Positions 1 through 7,927 of a DNA stretch of 64,000 nt are shown in pieces. Each line of letters starts with the position of its first letter. Position 1 is the stretch's first letter. Origin of the DNA: Fibrobacterota bacterium (lineage in GTDB: Bacteria > Fibrobacterota > Chitinivibrionia > Chitinivibrionales > Chitinispirillaceae). The stretch spans positions 1 to 64,000 of the forward strand of contig JAEYNR010000074.1 in the NCBI GenBank assembly GCA_023412475.1, written 5' to 3'. The position numbers and the translations under genes were made by a program. Below the pieces are notes generated by a model. It was not told where the DNA came from, did not search any database, and worked only from the letters and a program-made list of their open reading frames with translations.

Positions 1-96
1 AGGGGAATTTCGGATGTAAAACAAGTACCGGATAAAGTTTATATAAACAAACCGGAGCAGGAAAATCCTGAAAAGGTCCTAGCTAAGAAAAAATGA
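1..96 (+). CDS. 3' end of an unidentified gene (partial)
   Basis: An open frame enters the window at base 1 and ends with TGA at 94-96, giving 31 codons with no start. The peptide is hydrophilic and ends in a lysine-rich stretch (VLAKKK). It is too short to assign to a family. It lies on the same strand as the secretion operon that begins about 1 kb downstream, but the repeat-filled spacer means that operon membership cannot be claimed. Confidence 0.5.
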   Translation, partial: RGISDVKQVPDKVYINKPEQENPEKVLAKKK

Positions 97-125
97 AAAA
101 TGTCTCATTTTTATTGACAGGGTCC

Positions 126-180
126 GAATGCAGAATGCAGAATGTAGAATGTAGAATGCAGAATGTCGGATAACGGATAA
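126..180. repeat. Short heptamer tandem repeat
   Basis: Eight consecutive 7-bp units of the type GAATGCA/GAATGTA, drifting to GGATAAC at the right end. The reverse complement (TGCATTC/TACATTC) is close to the TTCGACA/TTCAACA units of the array at 609-965, so both belong to one family of low-complexity heptamers. Confidence 0.75.
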
Positions 181-215
181 ATGAAATGGGATAATGAAGA
201 AAATGAGATGAACAA

Positions 216-590
216 ATGAGTGACAGTAGAGTATACGATTTAGAAAATCGGCTGATTAACTTTGCTGTGAATATTATCAAGCTTGCGGAATCTTTACCAA
301 AAACGCGGGCAGGTAATCATATATCGGGTCAAATACTTCGAAGCGGAACTTCTCCTGCTCCGAATTATGGCGAAGCTCAAAGCGCGGAATCAAATCAGGA
401 TTTCATTCATAAGATGAAAGTTTGCCTGAAGGAACTACGGGAAACAAGAGTATGGCTGATTATGATATCCAGGTCTATGTTAAAACCAGAAAATGATATC
501 GATTTATTACTTAAGGAGAATGTCGAGTTAGTTTCAATTTTTGTGACAAGTATAAAAACAGCAAATAAAAACAAATTAAACAATAAATGA
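216..590 (+). CDS. Four-helix-bundle protein, S23/IVP family
   Basis: A 124-residue protein that matches the four-helix-bundle family first seen encoded in 23S rRNA intervening sequences. Recognisable features are the N-terminal helix with FAVNIIKLAESLP, the central segment GQILRSGTSPAPNYGEAQSA, which is the family hallmark (normally RSSxSIxANIxEA), and helices with KMKVCLKELRETRVWL and a C-terminal ELVSIFVTSIKTA. No molecular function is established for the family. No rRNA gene is present here, so it is a free-standing genomic copy. It sits between two heptamer repeat arrays with no close operon partner. The start is an ATG with only a weak purine stretch upstream. Confidence 0.85.
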   Translation: MSDSRVYDLENRLINFAVNIIKLAESLPKTRAGNHISGQILRSGTSPAPNYGEAQSAESNQDFIHKMKVCLKELRETRVWLIMISRSMLKPENDIDLLLKENVELVSIFVTSIKTANKNKLNNK

Positions 591-608
591 TATTTTCTGG
601 TTTCTTAA

Positions 609-965
609 CTTCGACATTCGACATTCGATATTCGATATTTCCTGATTCCCTATCTTCGACATTCAACATTCAACATTCAATATTCGATATTTCCTGATTC
701 CCTAACTTCGACATTCGACATTCAACATTCGATATTCGATATTTTCTGATTCCTTAACTTCGACATTCAACATTCAATATTCGATATTCGATATTTCCTG
801 ATTCACTATCTTCGACATTCTACATTCGATATTCGATATTCGATATTTCCTGATTCCCTATCTTCGACATTCAACATTCAACATTCGATATTCGATTTTT
901 CCTGATTCCCTAACTTCGACATTCAACATTCAACATTCGATATTCGATATTTCCTGATTCCCTAA
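609..965. repeat. 52-bp tandem repeat array, seven units
   Basis: Seven units with an exact 52-bp period: the landmark CCTGATTCCC, or a close variant, begins at 641, 693, 745, 797, 849, 901 and 953. Each unit is five heptamers (TTCGACA, TTCAACA and TTCGATA types) followed by a 17-bp tail (TTTCCTGATTCCCTAAC type). There is no unique spacer, so it is not a CRISPR. It fills most of the 478-bp gap upstream of the secretin operon; I see no gene in the gap. Confidence 0.9.
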
Positions 966-1089
966 CACAGATATTCTTTATTCGTTATTCGACATTATAA
1001 TTTATATTGTAGATACTGTAGTAAACTCATAGCGAATAAGTAGTTAATCAGGTATAAAAAGAAGAGATATGGTACTTTGGGAGCTGGTG

Positions 1090-3750
1090 ATGAAATTAAG
1101 CTTTAGTATTTTTATATTGGTGTTTTCGATCTCTGCATTTTCGCAGACTGTTGACCAGCAGACGAATCAGCTGGTTGTCAGTACACCAGAACTCTACCCT
1201 ATCGAAAAGATTCCAGTTCCTGATTCTGTCAGGATTCCGGTACTGGATTTTAAAAACACCGATATCCGGGATGTGTTGCGTGGGCTGGGAATGCAATACA
1301 ATGTAAATATTTTCCTTGAGCCCGAAGTTACCGGTAATGTTTCATTATATCTCACCGATGTAAGTGTTAAAAACGCCATCGATTTCATTGTCAAGAGGAA
1401 TAATTTCGCATATTCGGTAGAAAACGGCATTATAAAGGTTTATAAATACACTGCTCCCCCACCTCCTCCTCCTCCCAAACCTTCAGTTGTATTTCATTTT
1501 GAGAACAATTTACTGGACATCGATGTTAAATCGGTTAATGTAAAAGACCTGGCCAGGATGTTTATCGATTCAGCCGGAATAAATGTTATTGTAGATGGTT
1601 CTGTAGATAAACCGATTACAGCCCGTCTGGTAAAGATGAACCCTGCAAAAGCAATTAAGGCACTTTTTGAGAGTAATGGCATGGCTGTAACAACCAGCGA
1701 AGGGATCTATTATGTAGCAAACCAGAACTGGGGTGATGACAAAAGTGGATCAGGAGCCTCTTCACAATTAAAACGCCTTTCCATCACCGTTAAAGAGAAA
1801 AAAGTTACTCTTGAAGTAGATAATGCATCTCTGGATCAGGTGGTTCGCACCATAGCTATTCAGAGCGGAATCAATATTGTAATATATGACAAATTGACTG
1901 GTGAAATCAGTGCAAAGCTCCAGGAAGTAGGTATCGATGATGCTATCCGCTTTCTGCTTCAGAATACTAAATTCACCTTCTGGAAAGAACGTGAGATCTA
2001 TTTTTTAGGTTCACGGGAGATGAATCAGCAGAAAAGCACCATTATCATCCCTTTGCGCCATATTATGGCTGATGAGGCTACGATTAACAAAATTCTTCCA
2101 CCAACAATCAGTTCCAATGCAGTAGTGAAATATAACAGTGAACATAATGCGATTATTATAATCGGTTCTTTCGATGTTGTTGCTCAGGCACAGGAGTTTA
2201 TCGAAAAGGTAGATAAACCGATCCCCCAGGTACTCATAGAAGCGCTTGTGGTGGATTTTAATGTTAACAAGATCCGTGATTACGGAGTTTCACTTTTCAC
2301 TCAGGGCCCAAAAGACTCTTCAGGCAACTGGCTCAGTGAACAATTTCTTCCCACACTAGATCTTAAGCCAGGTAAGAAAAAAACAGAGAAAATCCTCAAC
2401 TCTATTCTTAAAAGCATCGGATCGAACCATATAGTGAAATTACCTGATAATTTCAGGTCTGCAATACAGGCACTGGAAACTGCAGATGTGGTCAAGGTTC
2501 ATTCTACTCCACAGATCGCTACCTTAAATGGGAACCAGGCTGTAATTACCATTGGCGAAACAAGGTATTACAAGCTATCAAAGGAGACAACCGCACCTAT
2601 TGATAACAGAGCCACAGTTATCGGTAAAGATGAACGGTTTGAAGTGATAAAGTTCAACACACAGCTTCAGGTTACTCCATGGGTTATGGACGACGGTTAT
2701 GTAATGGTAAAGATTCGCCCGGAATTCAATATCCCCAGAACCGGCGGTGATGGATCAACCCCGCCAAATGTGGATACCAGGGTAATCGAATCGATGGTGC
2801 GCTTAAGAGATGGTCAAACAATTATTCTTGGGGGACAGCGCCAGACTGAAAACGTGGTAAGTAGTAGAGGTGTGCCCCTGCTAAGTAGCATCCCCGTTCT
2901 GGGATGGCTCTTCTCAAGCAAAACCATCTCAAAAAACGAAACCCAGATGATGATTTTTCTCACTCCACATGTCTATTACGGAGATGACAATGCAGTCTCC
3001 CCTGATGATTATTTCGGCAAGGAACTCAATAAAATACTGGATAAATATGATATAGACAATAAAGATAGTACAAAAGAGGAAAAACCGAAGAAAAGAGAAA
3101 AAAGACGAGAGAGAAAAGCTGCGGAAAGAACCAAAAAAGATGATAAGGAAATGGAAAAAACAACTGAAATGTCATTAGTTGACACATCATCAATAGTTAT
3201 TCCTGTAAAAAAGGATATAGCAAAAGAAAGCACGGATGCAAGAGTCGAGGTGGATTCATCTGCAGTGGTTTCAGTTGACCAGGATAAGAAAGAACGAAAA
3301 TTCAGGTGGTTCCGGAAAAAGAGCCCCAACCGTCAGGGCGGGGATCCCAATTCCGATCCCCAACCGTCAGGGCGGGGGATCCCAATTCCGATCCCCAACC
3401 GTCAGGGCGGGGGATCCCAATTCCGATCCCCAACCGTCAGGGCGGGGGATCCCAATTCCGATCCCCAACCGTCAGGGCGGGGTTCCCAATTCCGATCCCC
3501 AACCGTCAGGGCGGGGGTTCCCAATTCCGATCCCCAACCGTCAGGGCGGGGATCCCAATTCCGATCCCCAACCGTCAGGGCGGGGGTTCCCAATTCCGAT
3601 CCCCAACCGTCAGGGCGGGGTTCTCAATTCCGATCCCCAACCGTCAGGGCGGGGCTCTTCAGTCCCCCATCGAAAGATTCAGGAGACTCTGAACAAAACC
3701 ATTGCTGTTTAACAAATAACCAGGAATTACCATGTCAAATAAAAAACTGA
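1090..3750 (+). CDS. Secretin, GspD/PilQ-type outer-membrane channel
   Basis: Forms the outer-membrane gated pore of a type II secretion or type IV pilus-like machine. I chose the ATG at 1090 rather than 1069 because GGGAG at 1079-1083 is well placed and a clean signal peptide (MKLSFSIFILVFSISAFSQ) follows, giving 886 residues. After it come three STN/N-type repeats (about residues 45-115, 135-210 and 230-310) with a run of seven prolines between the first two, an N-domain (about 318-395), then the secretin domain (about 465-640) with VPLLSSIPVLGWLF and MMIFLTPHVYYG. Beyond residue 645 there is a charged Lys/Glu region and then a tail encoded by a 34/35-bp minisatellite (3324-3653), which cycles through all three frames. 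The stop lies 19 bp inside the next gene. The tail looks recent and unstable. It heads an eight-gene operon. Confidence 0.9.
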   Translation: MKLSFSIFILVFSISAFSQTVDQQTNQLVVSTPELYPIEKIPVPDSVRIPVLDFKNTDIRDVLRGLGMQYNVNIFLEPEVTGNVSLYLTDVSVKNAIDFIVKRNNFAYSVENGIIKVYKYTAPPPPPPPKPSVVFHFENNLLDIDVKSVNVKDLARMFIDSAGINVIVDGSVDKPITARLVKMNPAKAIKALFESNGMAVTTSEGIYYVANQNWGDDKSGSGASSQLKRLSITVKEKKVTLEVDNASLDQVVRTIAIQSGINIVIYDKLTGEISAKLQEVGIDDAIRFLLQNTKFTFWKEREIYFLGSREMNQQKSTIIIPLRHIMADEATINKILPPTISSNAVVKYNSEHNAIIIIGSFDVVAQAQEFIEKVDKPIPQVLIEALVVDFNVNKIRDYGVSLFTQGPKDSSGNWLSEQFLPTLDLKPGKKKTEKILNSILKSIGSNHIVKLPDNFRSAIQALETADVVKVHSTPQIATLNGNQAVITIGETRYYKLSKETTAPIDNRATVIGKDERFEVIKFNTQLQVTPWVMDDGYVMVKIRPEFNIPRTGGDGSTPPNVDTRVIESMVRLRDGQTIILGGQRQTENVVSSRGVPLLSSIPVLGWLFSSKTISKNETQMMIFLTPHVYYGDDNAVSPDDYFGKELNKILDKYDIDNKDSTKEEKPKKREKRRERKAAERTKKDDKEMEKTTEMSLVDTSSIVIPVKKDIAKESTDARVEVDSSAVVSVDQDKKERKFRWFRKKSPNRQGGDPNSDPQPSGRGIPIPIPNRQGGGSQFRSPTVRAGDPNSDPQPSGRGSQFRSPTVRAGVPNSDPQPSGRGSQFRSPTVRAGVPNSDPQPSGRGSQFRSPTVRAGLFSPPSKDSGDSEQNHCCLTNNQELPCQIKN
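3324..3653. repeat. 34/35-bp minisatellite in the secretin 3' end
   Basis: Ten copies of a core CCCCAACCGTCAGGGCGGG begin at 3324, 3358, 3393, 3428, 3463, 3497, 3532, 3566, 3601 and 3635. Spacing alternates between 34 and 35 bp because the G-run has four or five Gs; point changes also swap GGATCCC for GGTTCCC. Neither length is a multiple of three, so each unit shifts the frame, and the coded peptides cycle through NRQGG, PSGRG and TVRAG versions. All three forward frames are open through the array. They end at 3692, 3712 or 3750. Confidence 0.95.
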
Positions 3751-4400
3751 AAACAATACTTCCAATAATCCTCATTCTCTGCACCTGTGCGGATTATGAC
3801 CTGTTAAATCTGGACGAACCCGATAGCGTTAATCTTTCTATTAAGTCGGTCACAGACACTACAGTCACCCTTGTCTGGTCTAAAAGCAATGATGAAGATT
3901 TCTCCAATTACAAGGTCTATTATTCCAGAAGCGAAACCGTTGACCAGAATGATTCTCTGGTGGATTCGCTTTCTTTCAGAATAGATACCACTAAAACGGT
4001 GCGTAATCTTGTTCCTGGTACCCGTTATTATTTCCGGGTTATAGTAAACACCGGAAGGGGCCTTTTTTCTGCCAGTAATGAAGTGGATACTGCTACTCTG
4101 AGAGATACCTCCGCAGATACTTCTCAAATCCTGAAACTCTATGCACCAACGGTTATTTCAGACTCATCAATAATATTGAGATGGTCGAAGATCCATTTCA
4201 CATTTGATGCATACAAGATTTTTATGGATACCACATGGGATGTGACAAATGCAGATTCTGCTATCGACACCGTATACCATGACACCACTCTGGTAGTGAA
4301 TGGGCTGGTCAAAAACAAGACTTACTGGTACCGGGTCTACGCAACAAAAGATATAGGTTACATTGTTGGAAGCAACAGTGTGGAAGTCAAGATCCCATGA
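3732..4400 (+). CDS. Secreted two-FN3-domain protein, probable lipoprotein
   Basis: 222 residues. The N-terminus is a short hydrophobic signal ending at cysteines (IILILCTCADYD), compatible with a lipoprotein although the lipobox is not textbook. Two fibronectin type III domains follow, about residues 33-125 and 136-221, each with the typical pattern of VTLVWSKS, then YKVYYSR, then LVPGTRYYFRV (LVKNKTYWYRVYA in the second). FN3 domains bind proteins or carbohydrates, or act as spacers. AGGA at 3723-3726 supports the ATG at 3732, which overlaps the current secretin stop by 19 bp. Position between secretin and GspL/PilMN genes suggests an envelope accessory of the machine, possibly a secretin-associated lipoprotein; that is inference. 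Confidence 0.75.
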   Translation: MSNKKLKTILPIILILCTCADYDLLNLDEPDSVNLSIKSVTDTTVTLVWSKSNDEDFSNYKVYYSRSETVDQNDSLVDSLSFRIDTTKTVRNLVPGTRYYFRVIVNTGRGLFSASNEVDTATLRDTSADTSQILKLYAPTVISDSSIILRWSKIHFTFDAYKIFMDTTWDVTNADSAIDTVYHDTTLVVNGLVKNKTYWYRVYATKDIGYIVGSNSVEVKIP

Positions 4401-4440
4401 AGGCTGTAGTACCAATTTATTCCAGTTTCCTATTCTTATT

Positions 4441-4468
4441 TCGAATTTCGAATTTCGAATTTCGAATT
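4441..4468. repeat. Heptamer repeat TCGAATT, four copies
   Basis: Four copies of TCGAATT in tandem, flanked by direct repeats TTTCCTATTC at 4426-4435 and 4468-4477. It occupies the 118-bp gap inside the secretion operon and belongs to the same heptamer-style family as the other arrays in the window. Confidence 0.7.
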
Positions 4469-4518
4469 TTCCTATTCACTTTTTTACTATACGCTACTGT
4501 CTTGTTTAGTGATTTTTT

Positions 4519-5853
4519 ATGTTTTTAAAAGCATTCATATTTCCAGAAAATCTCTCTCTTGGGATCTCACTGAGTTCCGGTGAAATCCGATATGCCCTGG
4601 CTTACAAGTGTAAAAGCGGAGATTATAAACTGGTATCCAGTGGCGACGGAGCCCCGAAATGGCTCTCCCCCTTTACACCACTGTTTACCCATACAGATCT
4701 TTCACAAACACCGGTTATCATAAATTCAGAGCATATCGGGCAGGAAGATCCTGATAGCTGGATCGAGCGGCAGGAATCGGGCTCATCAAGGAAACAACCA
4801 GAGAATCAGGATTTAATAAGAGAGTACGTTGTAAGAGGCTCTACTGTTTATCAGATAGAGACTTCCGCTGCAACACGGAATAACTTTCTTCAAAAACTGC
4901 CAAAAAACCTGGCAGTCTGCACTCTTTGCCCGCCACTATGGAAACTGACAGAAATTTATTATGAAAAGGTAAAGAAACCTTTTCTTCTTTGGAAAATATC
5001 TGCTGAAGGATCCATATTAGCCAGAACCGATGAGGAAAGAATCGGCAAGATATGCAATTTCTGGCCGGATATTGATGATTTACAGGAGAAACCGCAACAG
5101 GTTCTTGAGGAAATAACCCCTCTTCTGCACTCGTTTTCATCATCAGTTAAACTGCCGGTAATAGTTTTTTCACCAGAAAAAGAATTTACAATACCAGGAG
5201 TTTTTAGCAAATCAGAGATTACCTTTGAAAAAGCACCGGAAATCAAAGGAGTTTCACTACAGAATCACGAAGCATATTCTCTTGCCTGTATGCATAAAGA
5301 TGACCCGAATTTAGTTCCTTTTGAAAAATTACAGATAATGGATTCTTTCTGTTCATTCTGGAAATATTCGGTAAAAACAGTCAGGTGGATTGTTTTTCTG
5401 ATATTGACCAGTCTAATCATTATGCTGGGTTCCGATAAGGTTTCTGATCTTTACCTTTATTCAAAAAGTGATAAAATGGCCAGTGTTAAAGAGATGCTGG
5501 ATGAACTTAAAGGGGCCAGTTCTAAACTGGATTCTGTATTGGTAAGGTTTAACGAAAAAGCTGGATTTATTGCAGAAGAGAGCAGGATTACCGAGCTTCT
5601 CAGTGAATTCCAGGAGATCTTTCCTGAAGGGATGTGGGCAGAGGAGATAACCGCTATAGATATTGTTGATCGGGGTTATCAGATTGATATTCGAGCAATC
5701 GCCTCCTCCAGTGGAATGATTGGAAGCTTAATGGATAATTTGAACAAGATAAAGGGAATCAATCAATGCAGAATGATCTATAGTGAGCAGATTCCTGCAA
5801 AAGAGAAGGCCAGAGGAATAAGGGTGAAGATACAGGCTCTCTGGAGTCCATGA
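4519..5853 (+). CDS. GspL / fused PilM-PilN-like assembly platform protein
   Basis: 444 residues. The first 285 or so look cytoplasmic, with a PilM/GspL-type actin-like fold start (LSLGISLSSGEIRYALAYKC). The segment DPNLVPFEKLQ precedes a single membrane helix at about 290-312 (VRWIVFLILTSLIIMLGS), then a coiled linker and a PilN/GspL-type periplasmic ferredoxin-like domain. In T2SS one gene, gspL, carries both parts; in type IV pili they are pilM and pilN. The protein would link the cytoplasmic ATPase to PilO and the secretin. The assignment rests mainly on architecture and neighbours (secretin upstream, PilO- and PilP-like genes downstream), because primary sequence in this family is very divergent. 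The ATG has no clear ribosome site. Confidence 0.7.
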   Translation: MFLKAFIFPENLSLGISLSSGEIRYALAYKCKSGDYKLVSSGDGAPKWLSPFTPLFTHTDLSQTPVIINSEHIGQEDPDSWIERQESGSSRKQPENQDLIREYVVRGSTVYQIETSAATRNNFLQKLPKNLAVCTLCPPLWKLTEIYYEKVKKPFLLWKISAEGSILARTDEERIGKICNFWPDIDDLQEKPQQVLEEITPLLHSFSSSVKLPVIVFSPEKEFTIPGVFSKSEITFEKAPEIKGVSLQNHEAYSLACMHKDDPNLVPFEKLQIMDSFCSFWKYSVKTVRWIVFLILTSLIIMLGSDKVSDLYLYSKSDKMASVKEMLDELKGASSKLDSVLVRFNEKAGFIAEESRITELLSEFQEIFPEGMWAEEITAIDIVDRGYQIDIRAIASSSGMIGSLMDNLNKIKGINQCRMIYSEQIPAKEKARGIRVKIQALWSP

Positions 5854-5920
5854 GCGTAGGCTGAGCTTAGTATTTTTATTTGGAATATCGATTTTGTTTT
5901 TTGTCAGAGAAAATTTTACA

Positions 5921-6430
5921 ATGAAAAAATGTATTACCGGTTTTTTCTTTATTTTCGCAGTTTTCTTATTAAGCATCTATATGGTGATAAATATCCATTT
6001 CCCTTACTGTATAAGTGTAGCAGAAAAGGTAAAAGGCATTTTTGAACAGCACAGAGTAGCTGAAGACACAGTGAGTATAACAACTGAGCTGAGTAAAAAG
6101 AAACATGATATCAGAAGACTTGACAGTCTTTTGCAAATTCAGATTCAAAGGGAATCGGAAGTAAAAAATGGTATTGTCGAAGCGCTTTACATTTTTTCCG
6201 ATTCTGCCCGCTTAAAGACAGCTAAAGTAGAAGTGGGTGCGAGAGTGGCTGCTAATAATAGACATGAAACTTCAATAAGTGTCAGTGGAACCGGATCATA
6301 CTCCTCAATAGGAAAATTTGTTGAAAACATCGAAAATTATCAGAAATCGACCAGAGTTCGTCAGCTCGTGTTAAATGGTACACCTAAAAAGGATATCGAA
6401 GCATTAGTGGATTTTGTTTTAATGGAATAA
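5921..6430 (+). CDS. PilO/GspM-like inner-membrane protein
   Basis: 169 residues from the ATG at 5921; an upstream in-frame TTG at 5894 is less likely. An N-terminal membrane helix (about residues 5-25, TGFFFIFAVFLLSIYMVINI) is followed by a coiled-coil stretch (STTELSKKKHD, LDSLLQIQIQRESE types) and a small alpha/beta domain containing SVSGTGSYSSIGKFVENIEN. That last motif is the PilO/GspM hallmark, in which a short loop precedes the helix of the ferredoxin-like fold. It would pair with the PilN-like part of the preceding protein in the periplasm. The gap to the previous gene is 67 bp and 8 bp separate it from the next one, so it is cotranscribed. Confidence 0.75.
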   Translation: MKKCITGFFFIFAVFLLSIYMVINIHFPYCISVAEKVKGIFEQHRVAEDTVSITTELSKKKHDIRRLDSLLQIQIQRESEVKNGIVEALYIFSDSARLKTAKVEVGARVAANNRHETSISVSGTGSYSSIGKFVENIENYQKSTRVRQLVLNGTPKKDIEALVDFVLME

Positions 6431-6438
6431 GAATAACA

Positions 6439-6912
6439 ATGAATAGAAAAATACTCACATTACTTATTATTATTGCTGTTGCACTATATTCCTACATTGC
6501 CTTTCTAATTGCCGGAGGTTCTTTTTCAACTCCGGTAAAACCCGTAAATTCAGATAAAAACAGAAATTTATCTATAGACAAACTGGTGCTTAATACTATT
6601 CCGGTTAATTTTAAAAACAGTAAAAGGGACCCGTTTCTTCCATTTAAGAAAGAACCGGTAAAAGTTGCTCCTGTTAAAGTGAAAAAGACGGTTAAAAATG
6701 TTCCTAAAAAAGAACCACCTAAACCGCCATCAATTACTATTACCGGAATAATGTGGAATCCATCAAGCCCCATTGCAATGGTTAAGATGCCGGATGGTGC
6801 GAGTACAGTTGCAAAATCTGGAACGGTGATAGGAGATATCACATTTAAGAAAATTGAAAAGAGTCGGATTCTGGTATCAAATGAAGGTAAAGACTTCTGG
6901 ATAGCTCGCTAA
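6439..6912 (+). CDS. PilP/GspC-like periplasmic connector
   Basis: 157 residues. An N-terminal membrane helix (about 6-26, LTLLIIIAVALYSYIAFLIAGG) is followed by a flexible segment, KRDPFLPF (the motif at the start of the PilP and GspC periplasmic regions), a Lys/Pro-rich linker, and a beta-rich homology-region domain with SITITGIMWNPSSPIAMVK, AKSGTVIGD and RILVSNEGKDFWI. In related machines this domain contacts the N0 domain of the secretin and bridges the two membranes. The retained membrane helix favours GspC over the lipoprotein PilP. The stop sits 16 bp before the next start. Confidence 0.75.
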   Translation: MNRKILTLLIIIAVALYSYIAFLIAGGSFSTPVKPVNSDKNRNLSIDKLVLNTIPVNFKNSKRDPFLPFKKEPVKVAPVKVKKTVKNVPKKEPPKPPSITITGIMWNPSSPIAMVKMPDGASTVAKSGTVIGDITFKKIEKSRILVSNEGKDFWIAR

Positions 6913-6928
6913 AATGAGGAAGTGGATA

Positions 6929-7297
6929 ATGCTGAAAGCTATCATTTACAAGCAGGTATCTGTTAACCGGAAAAGTGGATATACGCTTCTTGAGACGCTT
7001 ATAGCATTAAGCATTCTGCTGGTTGTGGCAGTACCACTGGTCACATTCCTTTTTAAAATATCAGGAGCTCATGATTCTGAAAAAGCTCTGACCGGGATGT
7101 GCATTCTGGAGCAGGAAGCAACTATTGTGAGAATTTTCCCCAAAAGAGCTGTGCCTGTAAAAAGAAGAGTAGTGGATGGAAAGGAATGGATTGTAACCAC
7201 AGAGGTCACCGGCTCTGATCTGAGGTTATACCGGATGTCGGTAAAAGATGACAAGAAGGTTAGAGGTGAGCTTGTTTTTTATGGCAGAGGAGAATAG
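6929..7297 (+). CDS. Pseudopilin, GspI/PilV-like
   Basis: 122 residues when started at the ATG 6929, which has AGGAAG at 6917-6922 six bases upstream; the ATG at 6914 lacks such a site. The prepilin signal is explicit: a basic leader ending in NRKSG, cleavage after Gly, then YTLLETLIALSILLVVAVPL with Glu at mature position +5. The mature domain is about 105 residues with one membrane-embedded N-terminal helix. It contains a tract with KEWIVTTEVTGSDLRLYRM, like the beta-sheet of GspI. It would be processed by a prepilin peptidase, which is not in this window, and form part of the pseudopilus tip. Confidence 0.8.
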   Translation: MLKAIIYKQVSVNRKSGYTLLETLIALSILLVVAVPLVTFLFKISGAHDSEKALTGMCILEQEATIVRIFPKRAVPVKRRVVDGKEWIVTTEVTGSDLRLYRMSVKDDKKVRGELVFYGRGE

Positions 7298-7380
7298 CTG
7301 GTATAATAAGGAATAATACTTGGGAATAGGCATTCGAATCAGGGCCGTGGGAAAATTTGTAAAATGCGCATCCATTAGAG

Positions 7381-7424
7381 CCCCAGAGGTAACAGGTTTA
7401 AAAATTGAGATTTCACCTCTGGGG
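7381..7424. other. Perfect 10-bp inverted repeat between pseudopilin genes
   Basis: CCCCAGAGGT at 7381-7390 is matched exactly by ACCTCTGGGG at 7415-7424, with a 24-base loop. It sits in the 182-bp gap between two pseudopilin genes. There is no T-tract after it on either strand, so it is not a standard terminator; an RNA processing or attenuating hairpin is possible. Confidence 0.55.
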
Positions 7425-7479
7425 AACGTAGGGAAATTCAGAAATGATGGAAATCGATAAAACCAAACTGGTAAAATAA

Positions 7480-7923
7480 ATGCAAAAAAAAGTCTCCGGA
7501 TTTACCCTGTTAGAACTCCTCCTTACCATAACCATCTCCAGTATGGTCATGGTTTACGCAATGACTGTCTTTACCGACCTGGGTAAAGGATTTAGAATAC
7601 AGGGAAACAAAAACAACAGTGTACAAGAACTCTTGCTGCAGAAAATAAAGATTGATAAAATTTTTAACTCCATTGGTTCAATAGACAGTTGGACGACCAC
7701 AACCATCCGCTTTAGAGAAGTACATACCGATTCACTTATCACTGTTCAGTTTAAAAACGGATTGTTATTGAAAAACAATCAGATAGCGAGTAAAAACCTC
7801 AAAGACTTAAGATTTGACTTACAGGAAAATACCGATGCCGTAAATAATGAAAAGGTTTTACTCTGGGAATACCTGTCAAATATTAACGGCTTAATCTGTG
7901 GTGCTGTTGTTATAAGGGAGTAG
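7480..7923 (+). CDS. Pseudopilin, GspJ/PilW-like
   Basis: 147 residues. A short leader MQKKVSG is followed by the mature N-terminus FTLLELLLTITISSMVMVYA, with Phe at +1 and Glu at +5, the full prepilin consensus. The remaining domain is soluble and beta-rich (TTTIRFREVHTDSLITVQFKNG). The order after the GspI-like gene and before a GspK-like gene matches the I-J-K order of T2SS tip pseudopilins, which is the main reason for the J assignment; a PilW role in a type IV pilus is an alternative. The ribosome site is weak. Confidence 0.75.
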   Translation: MQKKVSGFTLLELLLTITISSMVMVYAMTVFTDLGKGFRIQGNKNNSVQELLLQKIKIDKIFNSIGSIDSWTTTTIRFREVHTDSLITVQFKNGLLLKNNQIASKNLKDLRFDLQENTDAVNNEKVLLWEYLSNINGLICGAVVIRE

Positions 7924-7927
7924 GATT

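Noticed and set aside
609..965. CRISPR array
   Set aside because: The whole 52-bp period is repeated and each unit is built of heptamers; no spacers.
1069..1089. Upstream ATG of the secretin
   Set aside because: The ATG at 1090 has GGGAG and begins a clean signal peptide; the longer version puts acidic residues before it.
3402..3593. Minus-strand Trp-rich repeat peptide
   Set aside because: Antisense of the minisatellite, without a start signal.
3236..3712. Separate proline- and glycine-rich protein gene overlapping the secretin
   Set aside because: The frame is open only because the minisatellite lacks stops in all forward frames; no ribosome site.
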